A DNA stretch of 16,744 bases from an uncultured Erythrobacter sp. (GTDB taxonomy: Bacteria; Pseudomonadota; Alphaproteobacteria; Sphingomonadales; Sphingomonadaceae), in contig CAJXTZ010000051.1 of NCBI GenBank assembly GCA_913061345.1, forward strand, positions 1-16,744, given 5' to 3'. A program made the position numbers and the translations under genes. The notes beneath the pieces were generated by a model that saw nothing but the letters and a program-made list of their open reading frames with translations, was not told the origin of the DNA and did not search any database. Positions 1 through 7,049 of the stretch are shown here, in pieces (the first letter of the stretch is position 1; each line of letters begins with the position of its first letter).

Positions 1-455
1 TCTTCCATTGCGCGCATCTGTTCGAGAATATTGTGCAAGGCAGGCTTCGCTGTGAGCTCGAACCACATTGGAACGCTGGGCTGCTGCTCGACAAACGCTG
101 CCGATATCACGACGATCCGGGAAATGCCGGTCGCCGACATCGCTTCGACCAGCTTGGAGGTTCCCTCGGTATAGAGGGGCGGCGGATCGATGGCCGTGGA
201 TGGACTGAACCCTATTCCGAGCGCGGAGATGATGGCACGGCAGCCTTGTAGCTCTTTGTTGAAATCATCATTGAGAACGTCACACTGGAAATACTCGGCA
301 CCGTCCACTCGGTCCGACGGTTCGGGCAGGGTATGTTCGAACGCGCGCACTTCAATGCCCTTGTGAACCGCATGACGCAGGATTTCCCTCCCGGTCTTTC
401 CTCCTGCGCCGAAGACGGCAATAGGCGATGTGTCGTTCACAGACTGAGCTTCCAC
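1..455 (-). CDS. NAD(P)-binding NmrA/SDR-type protein, 3' end cut by the window edge
   Basis: Reading the minus strand from a GTG at 455 gives about 151 residues running off the window start without a stop. Residues 13-20 are the Rossmann dinucleotide motif VFGAGGKTGREI (GxGGxTG form), followed about 50 residues later by ISALGIG and then ISRIVVISA, the beta-strand pattern of atypical SDR/NmrA NAD(P)H-binding proteins. Such proteins are NAD(P)-dependent oxidoreductases, epimerases or redox sensors; the substrate cannot be told here. The GTG is chosen because GAGG lies 8 bases upstream; no ATG serves this frame near its start. A TATAAT hexamer lies at 473-468 just before the ribosome site. It follows the lipoprotein gene on the same strand after 94 bp that contain a hairpin, so it may be separately transcribed. 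Confidence 0.75.
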   Translation of the reverse strand, partial: MEAQSVNDTSPIAVFGAGGKTGREILRHAVHKGIEVRAFEHTLPEPSDRVDGAEYFQCDVLNDDFNKELQGCRAIISALGIGFSPSTAIDPPPLYTEGTSKLVEAMSATGISRIVVISAAFVEQQPSVPMWFELTAKPALHNILEQMRAME

Positions 456-467
456 TCGATTACCTCA

Positions 468-473
468 TTATAA
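468..473 (-). promoter_or_regulatory. TATAAT hexamer upstream of the SDR gene
   Basis: A perfect -10 consensus hexamer on the minus strand, 12 bases before the GTG start at 455. No convincing -35 hexamer is seen 16-18 bases upstream, and the spacing would leave almost no leader, so this may be chance. Confidence 0.25.
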
Positions 474-509
474 AGTATGGCGATGCGTGCCGGGCCGACC
501 GATATCATG

Positions 510-541
510 CAGCGGGCACCGACGATCGCCGGCGCCCGCTG
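510..541 (-). terminator. Hairpin between the lipoprotein and SDR genes
   Basis: CAGCGGGC (510-517) and GCCCGCTG (534-541) form a perfect 8-bp GC-rich stem with a 16-base loop that can pair further. It lies 9 bases beyond the stop of the lipoprotein gene, where an operon terminator is expected. No T tract follows on the minus strand, so intrinsic termination is uncertain. Confidence 0.4.
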
Positions 542-549
542 GTTCGCCT

Positions 550-1038
550 TTAGGCCTCGCTATTGCCGCAAGTCGTGTAGCCCCAGAACCCGAACTCGTC
601 CTTCATCCCGGGGCCGGCAACGATAAGTTCCTGCATCTGAAGGCCCGCATCCCCTTCGTCTTCGAGTAAGCGCGTGCCGATGCGAAGCTCGCCGCTCGCA
701 TAATTTCCGGTCGCGCTTGCGGTGACGGGAATCAATTTGCCGTTAATCTTTATCGCGCCGCGACCGCTGTTATCATAAACGAATGAGGGGAAGGCGACTT
801 CGGTCAAGCGGAACTGGCATGCGTTCTCCGCGCCGAGAGCGGCGATGTCCGCGTCGCTCATGGTCTCAGGCAGCATCAGGCCGGGGCTGAGATTGGCAAG
901 AGCGTTCGCGGCACTCTCTATAGGAGCCGCGGTAGCCGGAGGATCGAGCTGCGCTTCGCGATCATTGCCGATTGAAGTGTTTGTGTTGCAGGCCGCCAGC
1001 GGGAGGGCTGCAAGCGTGAGAATTACGATCTTGTTCAT
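550..1038 (-). CDS. Putative lipoprotein, unknown function
   Basis: 162 residues. The N-terminus is a lipoprotein signal ending in the lipobox LAAC with Cys17, so the mature protein should be anchored in the envelope. The remaining ~145 residues begin with a Pro/Ala-rich linker (about 30-48) and continue as a mixed domain with two further cysteines (the ENACQF and TTCGNS segments) that could form a disulfide. I recognise no family with certainty. Its ATG overlaps the stop of the DUF305 gene by 4 bp (ATGA at 1038-1035), so it is probably translationally coupled and the last gene of the permease-glutaredoxin-channel-DUF305 operon. A hairpin follows the gene. Confidence 0.8.
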   Translation of the reverse strand: MNKIVILTLAALPLAACNTNTSIGNDREAQLDPPATAAPIESAANALANLSPGLMLPETMSDADIAALGAENACQFRLTEVAFPSFVYDNSGRGAIKINGKLIPVTASATGNYASGELRIGTRLLEDEGDAGLQMQELIVAGPGMKDEFGFWGYTTCGNSEA

Positions 1039-1562
1039 TGCTGCATCTCCTGAGGCAGGCGTTCTTCGGTTCGCGGACCGTTCTGCTCAATGTCCTGGAT
1101 GAGATATTTCATCTCAGCAATTTCACGGCGCTGGGCGACGATGATGGCCTGCGCGAGCTCGCGGACACGCGGATCTTTCAGGCTCGCCCTTTCGCTGGTC
1201 ATGATCGCGATCGAATGGTGCGGGATCATGGCGGCCATGTATTCGGCGTCATCAACCGTAGTCTGGCTGCGCACGAGCCACAGCGCGAGCGCAAAGACAA
1301 ACGCGCCGACCCCCAGAATGATGAAGTTCTTGGTCCGGTCCTTGTACATGCCCCACATGAAGAGCAGCATGACCACCATCATAATCGCGCCCATGACGAA
1401 CATCATCCAGAAGCGCGTCTCGCTCCAGAAAACATCATCCATGTCGAAGCTGTTGGCATACATCAGGAAGAACATGATCACGGTCGAGGTCGACACCATG
1501 GCCATAAACCGCCAATAGTTGCCGCCCCCGCCCTTGTCCGAGTGGGATGTCTTTTCAGTCAT
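1035..1562 (-). CDS. DUF305 domain protein with three N-terminal TM segments
   Basis: 175 residues. Hydrophobic, Met-rich segments at about 18-36, 50-71 and 79-97 predict three membrane helices, followed by a soluble tail matching the DUF305 (ferritin-like four-helix) signature: DDAEYMAAMIPHHSIAIM at 104-121 with the His115-His116 pair, then AQRREIAEMKYLI around 143-155. DUF305 proteins are often found beside copper genes and are thought to bind metal; this membrane-anchored form has only the C-terminal half of a typical periplasmic DUF305. The start is fixed by a 4-bp ATGA overlap with the channel gene stop (1562-1559), and the gene overlaps the next in the same way, so this is a tightly coupled operon. 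Metal binding is inferred from the family. Confidence 0.88.
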   Translation of the reverse strand: MTEKTSHSDKGGGGNYWRFMAMVSTSTVIMFFLMYANSFDMDDVFWSETRFWMMFVMGAIMMVVMLLFMWGMYKDRTKNFIILGVGAFVFALALWLVRSQTTVDDAEYMAAMIPHHSIAIMTSERASLKDPRVRELAQAIIVAQRREIAEMKYLIQDIEQNGPRTEERLPQEMQQ

Positions 1563-1972
1563 TCATCGTCTCCTTTCGTCATCATTTTCCAGAATAGCTG
1601 CGCCGAGCAGCTGATCAGCGCAAAACCAGCTAAGGCCTGGATGCCCGTAACCGCGCGCAGATGTTCAGTTGGATAGATGTCCCCGAGGCCAAGCGTCGTC
1701 ATGTTGACCAGGGAAAAGTAGAAATAATCCATCCAGCCCATCGACGGGATATCTTTAAATCCCCCCATTCCCCATTCACTGCCGAGCCAGAGACCGACGG
1801 CAAAGTAGATCGCAACCAGCAGGTGCGAGCATAATACAAGGAGTGAAATGCCCAGCTTGGCGAGCAGGTTTCCTCGACGCTCAAGTAGCGCAGTGCCGCC
1901 TTTGAGGAATACGAGGTGGGATGCTACCGATAATAAGAACAGGGCGGTCGCCAGAAGGAGTGCAGCGATCAT
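1559..1972 (-). CDS. Small two-TM potassium-channel-like protein (Ion_trans_2)
   Basis: 137 residues when started at the ATG at 1972. Longer in-frame readings upstream lie wholly inside the glutaredoxin-MauE gene and are rejected. Predicted helices at about 3-22, 38-60 and 106-127 bracket a pore loop whose filter-like motif TTLGLGD (92-98) matches the T-x-G-x-G-D signature of Ion_trans_2 channels, but with GLGD in place of GYGD. The likely role is K+ or other cation flux across the inner membrane; selectivity cannot be judged because the filter Tyr is replaced by Leu. The start overlaps the upstream stop (ATGA 1972-1969) and its stop overlaps the DUF305 start, placing it mid-operon. The reason for a channel in a metal island is unclear. 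Confidence 0.8.
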   Translation of the reverse strand: MIAALLLATALFLLSVASHLVFLKGGTALLERRGNLLAKLGISLLVLCSHLLVAIYFAVGLWLGSEWGMGGFKDIPSMGWMDYFYFSLVNMTTLGLGDIYPTEHLRAVTGIQALAGFALISCSAQLFWKMMTKGDDE

Positions 1973-2715
1973 GAGAACACCTTCGTGCCCATCCACAGAC
2001 CCATCCCGATCATAAACAGATTTTCGGTCAGCGAGACGAAGCCGAGTGGAACATTGCTGCTCCCACCAGCGCACGCGCATTTGAGCTCGCGCTTGTCGAT
2101 GTAGACAGCTTTGAAGACACTGGTTGCGCCGATTGTGCCGATAATCAACGCCAGAGGAGCCGAAAGCCAGGTAAGCGCGCCCGCCGTCATGAGAATACCG
2201 GCGGCGGCTTCTCCGAACGGATAGACGAAGCCGTACGGCACCCAGCGTTTGGCCAGCAGATCGTAATTGAGAAACATCGTCGAAAAGCTGCGCACGTCTT
2301 GCAGCTTCTGGACAGCCAGTAGGGTCATCGACAGACTCACGAACCATTCCGCAGCGCGCACGGTAAAGAGGTTGTCAAAAAAGGCCCAGCTCAGCCCCAG
2401 CGCGAGAAGCAGCGCTACTGCAAAAATCGCGATGACCGGCTGGTAGCTGGTATCGCCATCCTTGGGCAAAGAGCGGCTTTTTCCGAAAAACTCGCGAACG
2501 TCGTCATAGCCGCCGATACGCTCATCCCCGATAAAGGTCTGCGGCGTGGTTTCGACGTCGTGTCTTTCCTTGAAGGCGTCGGTCTCTTCCCTGCTGGTCA
2601 GATGGTGGTCGTTAACTTGGAAACCTTGCCGTTTGAGAAGGTCGATGGTCTTAAGCCCGTAGGAACAGACATGTTCGTCCATCACCATCCGGTAAACTGT
2701 CGCCGCTCGGCTCAT
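1969..2715 (-). CDS. Glutaredoxin-like domain fused to MauE/DoxX-type membrane domain
   Basis: 248 residues from the ATG at 2715, preferred over the in-frame ATG at 2730 because GGAG lies 9 bases before it. Residues 1-80 are glutaredoxin-like: CSYG at 17-20 sits where glutaredoxins have CPYC, and TTPQTFIGDERIGG carries the cis-Pro substrate loop and the GG motif. From about 93 onward there are four to five hydrophobic segments of a MauE/DoxX-like membrane protein, ending with a conserved CACAGGSS (Cys213, Cys215). MauE proteins help disulfide formation in exported proteins, so a thiol-disulfide relay between cytoplasm and membrane is a reasonable inference. The resolving cysteine of the glutaredoxin motif is missing (CSYG). 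It lies 112 bp after the permease stop and overlaps the channel gene by ATGA. Confidence 0.85.
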   Translation of the reverse strand: MSRAATVYRMVMDEHVCSYGLKTIDLLKRQGFQVNDHHLTSREETDAFKERHDVETTPQTFIGDERIGGYDDVREFFGKSRSLPKDGDTSYQPVIAIFAVALLLALGLSWAFFDNLFTVRAAEWFVSLSMTLLAVQKLQDVRSFSTMFLNYDLLAKRWVPYGFVYPFGEAAAGILMTAGALTWLSAPLALIIGTIGATSVFKAVYIDKRELKCACAGGSSNVPLGFVSLTENLFMIGMGLWMGTKVFS

Positions 2716-2827
2716 GATAAACCGCTCCATCGAGTTGGCTTGAAAATTGTGACTGACGCCGACAACCAGGCATTGTCGCGGAATGAGCTCGCTTCAAAAG
2801 CTCCCCAATTGGAAAGAAAAATTGCGA

Positions 2828-4207
2828 TCATCCCGCCCTTCCTGATTGATTGCTGTCGGGGGAAGCGGACGCTCCTGACTTGCGCGAAAGAAATATCCAC
2901 TCGCCCACGAAGACGGCGGCGATGCCGATCACTGCGTAGATAACGACAGCAGGATCGCTGCGCAGCTTGGCGACGGTAAAGGCGACAAGGACAACGCCGT
3001 CTGCCGCGAGCGCTGCAAGGAGTATCGAGGCGCGCGCACCGACTTCCTCGCGCAGATGCCGGAAGACGCCCCAATGGACCAGCATATCCATCACCAGATA
3101 GAAAAAGGCCCCCAGCGAGGCGATCCTCGACAGGTCGAACAGGACGGCGAGCGTGCCTGCGACGACAACGGTGTAAACCAGCATATGGCTGCGGATCCCG
3201 CCGCTCATGCCGAAATGGCTGTGCGGGATCATCTTCATGTCCGTCAGCATTGTAAGCATGCGTGACACGGCAAAAACGCTCGCGATCACACCCGAAGTGG
3301 TGGCAGCGATGGCGATCGCCACGGTGAAATAAAAGCCCAGTTCGCCCAGTGCCGGGCGCGCCGCTGCTGCCAGCGAGTAATCGCGGGCCTCGACGATGTC
3401 GGAAATACTGAGGCTCGAGCCCACGGCTACCGCGACGAGCAGATAGACCACGATGCACACGGCGATCGAGATCATGATCGTGCGACCGACGTTCTTATGC
3501 GGAGCAACGATTTCGCCACCGCTATTGGTGATCGTGGTGAAGCCTTTGAATGCTAGGATCGAAAAGGCAACTGAGGCCAGCAGAGATTCCGCATTTGTGA
3601 GCGCTACAGGCCCCGAGAAAGCGCCTGACGAAAAGCCGCTGGCCCAGATCGCCGCGACTGCGAACACGGCGATGCCGCCGATCTTGATCGCCGACATGAC
3701 AAGTGAAAACCCGCTTACCGATTTGTTGCCTGCCGCGTTGACGAAATAAGCGAAGATGATGAGCGCTAGCGCCGCTAGAGAAACAAGCCATCCGGTGCTC
3801 TCGAGGCTGAATGGACGCAGCGCATATGTCGCGAAAGTCCGGGCAACCAGGCTTTCATTGATTACCATCGAAAGGGCCATCAGCAGCGAGGCTGACGCCG
3901 CTATGACGCCGGGCCCGTATGCCTTTTGCAAAATCATCGCGATGCCGCCAGATGAAGGCCATTTATTCGACATCTTGATGTAGCTGTAAGCGGCCAGCGA
4001 AGTGACAAGCGCGCCGGCTATGAAGGAGAGCGGAAACAGGGGGCCAGCGAGTTCGGCGATTTGTCCGGTCAGGGCGAAGATCCCCGCGCCGATCATGACG
4101 CCGGTTCCCATCGCGACACCGCCCAGCAGTGTTATCGAGCCCGCACTCTCGCCGTGTTGATTGGCGCCATCTGTCTGCAAGTCGTTCCCCTGTCGATGTC
4201 CTCCCAT
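2828..4207 (-). CDS. APC-family amino acid permease
   Basis: 459 residues with about twelve hydrophobic helices from residue 25 to 445. The first helix carries GVMIGAGIFALTG, the G-x-G-I-F substrate/ion-binding motif of the amino acid-polyamine-organocation superfamily, and helix 6 has the usual FSILAFKGF. It would exchange or take up an amino acid or amine across the inner membrane; the substrate is not predictable. The ATG at 4207 has no ribosome site. A TTG at 4180 has AGGGG six bases upstream and gives a more typical short N-terminus, so the true start may be there. A putative ECF promoter lies at 4258-4231. It is the first gene of the minus-strand operon running to 550; a link to metal or redox stress is inferred only from the context. 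Confidence 0.88.
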   Translation of the reverse strand: MGGHRQGNDLQTDGANQHGESAGSITLLGGVAMGTGVMIGAGIFALTGQIAELAGPLFPLSFIAGALVTSLAAYSYIKMSNKWPSSGGIAMILQKAYGPGVIAASASLLMALSMVINESLVARTFATYALRPFSLESTGWLVSLAALALIIFAYFVNAAGNKSVSGFSLVMSAIKIGGIAVFAVAAIWASGFSSGAFSGPVALTNAESLLASVAFSILAFKGFTTITNSGGEIVAPHKNVGRTIMISIAVCIVVYLLVAVAVGSSLSISDIVEARDYSLAAAARPALGELGFYFTVAIAIAATTSGVIASVFAVSRMLTMLTDMKMIPHSHFGMSGGIRSHMLVYTVVVAGTLAVLFDLSRIASLGAFFYLVMDMLVHWGVFRHLREEVGARASILLAALAADGVVLVAFTVAKLRSDPAVVIYAVIGIAAVFVGEWIFLSRKSGASASPDSNQSGRAG

Positions 4208-4230
4208 CCGAGAAACATCATGCTAGACAG

Positions 4231-4258
4231 TACGTTGGGAAGCGGCCTATCCCTCAAA
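4231..4258 (-). promoter_or_regulatory. Putative ECF-sigma promoter of the permease operon
   Basis: Minus strand: TTTGAGGG (4258-4251), 16 bases, then CGTA (4234-4231). Block and spacing are the same as at four other sites in this window. Transcription would begin near 4222, 15 bases before the ATG at 4207 or about 42 before the TTG at 4180. The -35-like block forms one arm of the inverted repeat CCCTCA-N9-TGAGGG (4251-4271), so a repressor or a hairpin could also act here. Confidence 0.55.
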
Positions 4259-4271
4259 ATAATCCTGAGGG
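4251..4271. repeat. Inverted repeat CCCTCA-N9-TGAGGG
   Basis: A perfect 6-bp inverted repeat with a 9-base AT-rich centre in the permease leader. One arm coincides with the -35-like block of the putative ECF promoter. It could be a dimeric operator or simply chance symmetry of the block. The rest of the 240-bp gap 4208-4447 shows no gene. Confidence 0.35.
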
Positions 4272-4447
4272 GCGCGAGCCGTCTTCGGGCGGGCTTTGTG
4301 ACTAGAACATGCGATTTGCGACACCGGTTGCAACCAAGCTCGCGTCGACGGCTACGACCAACTGCAGCACGAGAACCTCGAAGCACCACGAGAAATATCG
4401 AAAACCGTTTAGCGATCTTTATCGAATGACATGAAGACACATCAGGG

Positions 4448-5311
4448 TTAACCGGGAGTCCGGTTGCGCAGGTGCGCCTGCGCCTCGCGCACGTCGAGCT
4501 CTCGCGTGCTGTTGCCGACACGTAACATAAGGCGTGCGATGCCGCCCTCCACGAGATAGACGGGGTCAATACTCCGTTCGACGATAATCCTGCATACCGT
4601 CTTCTCGTCCACTTGATGAAACCGGCAATGGATCAAAGCACACGCGTGCCCTCCGAACCCATCCTTCGCAAGGTCCATCAGGATGCGCTCGAAACCGTCC
4701 CGATTGGCATGCTTGAGCGTCTGCATATCCTCTTCGATGCCGGCGAAGCTTCCATCGTCGTCGACCCCGATAAGAAGCGTGCCTCCCTCATGGTTAAGAA
4801 AGCCGGCGATTGTCTTGAGGACGACCTGTTGAAGCGACCGATTGAGCCGGTCATGCCGTCGGTCCCATCTAAAGGACGATTTGAATTCCAGCCGCTCGCC
4901 CTCACCGCGAGCGACAAGCAGCGGCAACTCCTCGTCGAGTTCGCGTTCGAGGAATAATACTTTGGACTGTTCCCGCGCGAGCCGCATGTGATACATGCCG
5001 AACCCAAGCCCGAGAGCACTGCCGATCACCGCATAGATGACGCTCATTGGAAGCATTTCGAACGCAAATGCATTGACCAGCCGGCCCATCATGAAGGCGA
5101 CGGCAGTGCCGCCGCTCGCCTCGTCCGACAAACCGAACTCATACCAGAATACCAGTGTCGTCACCGGATGAAGAATCGTGATGCCGAGTGCAGCACCAAG
5201 AATAGCATGGGCGACTAGCGTTCGTCGGCCCCGTGACGAGGTTGTCTTGAAAATCGCGTGGTCTCTTTCTTTAGTAATTCTGACAACCCGCCCAATTGGG
5301 TCAGCTTTCAC
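4448..5311 (-). CDS. Membrane-anchored AlbA_2 (Schlafen-like) domain protein
   Basis: 287 residues from a GTG. Two hydrophobic helices at about 33-55 and 85-107 are followed by a charged linker and an AlbA_2/AAA_4-type domain from about 138: ERLEFKSSF (139-147) and then AGFLNHEGGTLLIGVDDDG (169-187), the two hallmark blocks of this family. AlbA_2 domains occur in putative nucleic-acid-binding or nuclease-like regulators; the membrane-tethered form suggests a membrane-associated sensor or effector, but the activity is unknown. The GTG is only moderately supported (AGAGG 12 bases upstream). It follows the DUF5676 gene by 50 bp on the same strand, and a 240-bp gap separates it from the permease. 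No copy of the shared ECF promoter is seen before it. Confidence 0.82.
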   Translation of the reverse strand: MKADPIGRVVRITKERDHAIFKTTSSRGRRTLVAHAILGAALGITILHPVTTLVFWYEFGLSDEASGGTAVAFMMGRLVNAFAFEMLPMSVIYAVIGSALGLGFGMYHMRLAREQSKVLFLERELDEELPLLVARGEGERLEFKSSFRWDRRHDRLNRSLQQVVLKTIAGFLNHEGGTLLIGVDDDGSFAGIEEDMQTLKHANRDGFERILMDLAKDGFGGHACALIHCRFHQVDEKTVCRIIVERSIDPVYLVEGGIARLMLRVGNSTRELDVREAQAHLRNRTPG

Positions 5312-5361
5312 TTGCTATGCATGCCTCTTTGTATGGGCGCGCTATGCTCGATCAGGCCGAA

Positions 5362-5634
5362 TTATGCATATCGATTCTGGAAAAACCGGTGAAGCGGAAC
5401 CGCGATGAGAGCGATGTACCAGCCATAGAGAAAGCTACCCGCCGCGCCTGCGAGGAACCCCGACAGGGTCAGCCATTCGAACCACGGAAGGAGCGGCGCC
5501 CAGGCTTCATGCATGTGAAATCGCTCGGGCGCGAGCAGTCCGAAAGCGACGCACAGGAGATAGCTGAGAAGCAGTAGCAGGCTGAGCGTCCAGCCCCATA
5601 CGAGTATCGAACTCTTGATCGATCGTTGTTCCAA
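5362..5634 (-). CDS. DUF5676-type small membrane protein
   Basis: 90 residues from a TTG at 5634, chosen because a strong ribosome site AGAGGAG lies just upstream (about 5639-5648); longer readings run into the hairpin leader. Two hydrophobic helices (about 10-33 and 55-80) flank a loop with FHMHEAWAPLLPWFEW. The pattern VWGWTLSLLLLLSYLLCVAF fits DUF5676 membrane proteins, which I recall as common neighbours of copper-resistance and DUF411/DUF305 genes. Function is unknown; the HMH in the loop could bind metal. It is downstream of the DUF411 gene after 211 bp of structured leader and upstream of the AlbA_2 gene by 50 bp. Confidence 0.78.
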   Translation of the reverse strand: MEQRSIKSSILVWGWTLSLLLLLSYLLCVAFGLLAPERFHMHEAWAPLLPWFEWLTLSGFLAGAAGSFLYGWYIALIAVPLHRFFQNRYA

Positions 5635-5653
5635 CGTTTTTCTCCTCTTTCGC

Positions 5654-5763
5654 GATTGTCGCACAATCACAAATTGAAGGGTCTGGGGCTGGTGGGGGCA
5701 GCCAACCCCAGACCCGGCGGGATAATCGGCAGGCGTCGTTGCGCCCATCCCGGTTCACCCGGG
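5654..5763 (-). promoter_or_regulatory. Leader of the DUF5676 gene with three hairpins
   Basis: The 211-bp gap between the DUF411 stop (5846) and the TTG at 5634 holds no gene but three inverted repeats. They are CCCGG-N5-CCGGG at 5749-5763, a long GGGTCTGGGG...CCCCAGACCC at 5679-5715 with an inner GCTG/CAGC pair, and GATTGT-CGC-ACAATC at 5654-5668 just before the ribosome site. They may form a partial terminator, an attenuator, or an operator (the last one). On the minus strand TTCAATTTG follows the long stem, a poor T tract. Confidence 0.45.
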
Positions 5764-5845
5764 TTTGTGTCGGTCCCTCGCAAGCAATCCGCTGCACATC
5801 GTTGGCGCGATGGTTCCTGAGACCTCCGTTGCAGGCTCCCCACAG

Positions 5846-6310
5846 TCACGGATAAGATACAAAGACGCGCTGTCCCCCCGGGCCAAAGGCAATGACCTCG
5901 TAGGGCTGGTTCCGCCCTCCGGCCTCCATGCCGGGCGATCCCAATGGCATCCCCGGAACCGATAGGCCTGCAACACCGGCGGGACGTTCGCGCAGCAGCT
6001 TGGCAACGGCTTCGGTAGGCACGTGGCCTTCGATGATGTATCCGTCGACTTCCATCGTGTGGCATGACCACAACTCCTGGGGTACGCCCCGCGCGGTCTT
6101 GATTGCCGCCATGTCGTTGCTGTCGACCGATGCGACCTTGGCTTCCATCCCTTCTTCAACATGGCCTGCCCAGCTGAGGCAGCATCCGCATCCGGGATCG
6201 CGGTACATCGTATAGGTCGCCGCCTGTGCGACGTTGGAACAGGCTGCCAGCACCAGCAGCGCCGCGACGGCGACCGGCCGCCGGAGCACCGAAACCTTCC
6301 TTGAAATCAT
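5846..6310 (-). CDS. DUF411 metal-binding protein (exported, probable lipoprotein)
   Basis: 154 residues. The N-terminus is a signal sequence with LAAC at 21-24 (probable lipoprotein; cleavage after AQA is an alternative). The mature part matches DUF411: YRDPGCGCCLSWAGH with Cys41, Cys43 and Cys44, then WSCHTMEVDGYIIEGHVP (Cys83, His84, His96) and the Met-containing PGMPLGSPGME near 119-129. DUF411 proteins are thought to be periplasmic metal chaperones or binding proteins, often beside copper oxidases. The ATG overlaps the methyltransferase stop by 4 bp (6310-6307), so the two are coupled and should share the ECF-like promoter at 7077-7050. Confidence 0.9.
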   Translation of the reverse strand: MISRKVSVLRRPVAVAALLVLAACSNVAQAATYTMYRDPGCGCCLSWAGHVEEGMEAKVASVDSNDMAAIKTARGVPQELWSCHTMEVDGYIIEGHVPTEAVAKLLRERPAGVAGLSVPGMPLGSPGMEAGGRNQPYEVIAFGPGGQRVFVSYP

Positions 6311-6993
6311 TGCGCAATTCCTTTCTTGTACCCGCGCCAGAGCGAGATTGTCCCGGTCACTGTGGGAATCCGGTCAAGCAACCGGGGCTCCGAGAAAATC
6401 TCGGCAAACAGTTTTTCGACTTCGCCGTCTGCGCTTGGTTGCGTGTCGCTGACACCATCGAGCGACTGGACCGTCGCCCTGAAGAGAGCGCGCATGAGGT
6501 GGCTGTCCTGTTTCATGTAATCTGCAATCAAGACTGTCCCGCCCGGCACGAGCAGGGTCTCGATGGTTTCGAGGATAGCCTGTTTCTCGCGCAAGGGGAC
6601 CTGGTGGAGAACCAGGCTGCTCACGATCTTGTTGGGTCGCCATCCTTTGGGCAACTCGAGGTTGCCGAGAAAACCGTTGTGCCATTTGAGGAGATCGGCT
6701 CCTGCGCCGAATTTGCGGCGGGCAATCGCGAGCGCAGCCGGGTCGGGTTCGACACCGATCAGCCCGGCTTCCGGACAATCCGTCATCAAGGCCTTGAGGA
6801 GGGTGCCGGTCCCGCTGCCCACATCGATGACCCGGTCGCCCGGCGCGAGATGCAGATGTTCGACGATTTTTTTCCGCCAGCGATTTTCGCGGGTGAATAG
6901 ACCGATTGCCCGGTCGTAGAGCGGCGTAAGGAAGCTCTTGCCCAGCAAAGGTGTGAAATCGCGGCGATTTTCGGGCGCGGTGGCATTATTCAC
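6307..6993 (-). CDS. Class I SAM-dependent methyltransferase
   Basis: 228 residues from the GTG at 6993. Motif I of class I methyltransferases is VIDVGSGTG (about 55-63), the acidic residue after strand 2 is in VEPDP (81-85), and LVPGGTVLIADY is the post-motif strand. The methylated substrate is unknown; relatives are annotated as ubiquinone/menaquinone-type or small-molecule methyltransferases. Starts: an ATG at 7068 is possible, but the putative promoter (7077-7050) overlaps it and would place the RNA start near 7043. The ATG at 7011 has a poor ribosome site, whereas the GTG at 6993 has GGGAG 8 bases before it. It is the first gene of a two-gene unit with DUF411 and is divergent from the sigma cassette. 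Confidence 0.82.
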   Translation of the reverse strand: MNNATAPENRRDFTPLLGKSFLTPLYDRAIGLFTRENRWRKKIVEHLHLAPGDRVIDVGSGTGTLLKALMTDCPEAGLIGVEPDPAALAIARRKFGAGADLLKWHNGFLGNLELPKGWRPNKIVSSLVLHQVPLREKQAILETIETLLVPGGTVLIADYMKQDSHLMRALFRATVQSLDGVSDTQPSADGEVEKLFAEIFSEPRLLDRIPTVTGTISLWRGYKKGIAQ

Positions 6994-7049
6994 GACTCGG
7001 CTCCCATTCATTCCCGGGTGCGCCCCGTTTCTGACAGACCCATCTCGAT

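Noticed and set aside
173..200. ATAGAGGG-N16-CGTG resembling the ECF promoter
   Set aside because: It lies inside the SDR gene, points against it, has CGTG instead of CGTA and no gene follows.
1973..2347. Longer N-terminus for the ion channel (262 residues)
   Set aside because: The extra part lies inside the glutaredoxin-MauE gene in another frame; the ATG at 1972 with the ATGA overlap gives a complete two-TM channel.
6226..6900. 224-residue plus-strand frame over the methyltransferase
   Set aside because: It is antisense to a protein with a clear SAM motif and shows no recognisable domain itself.
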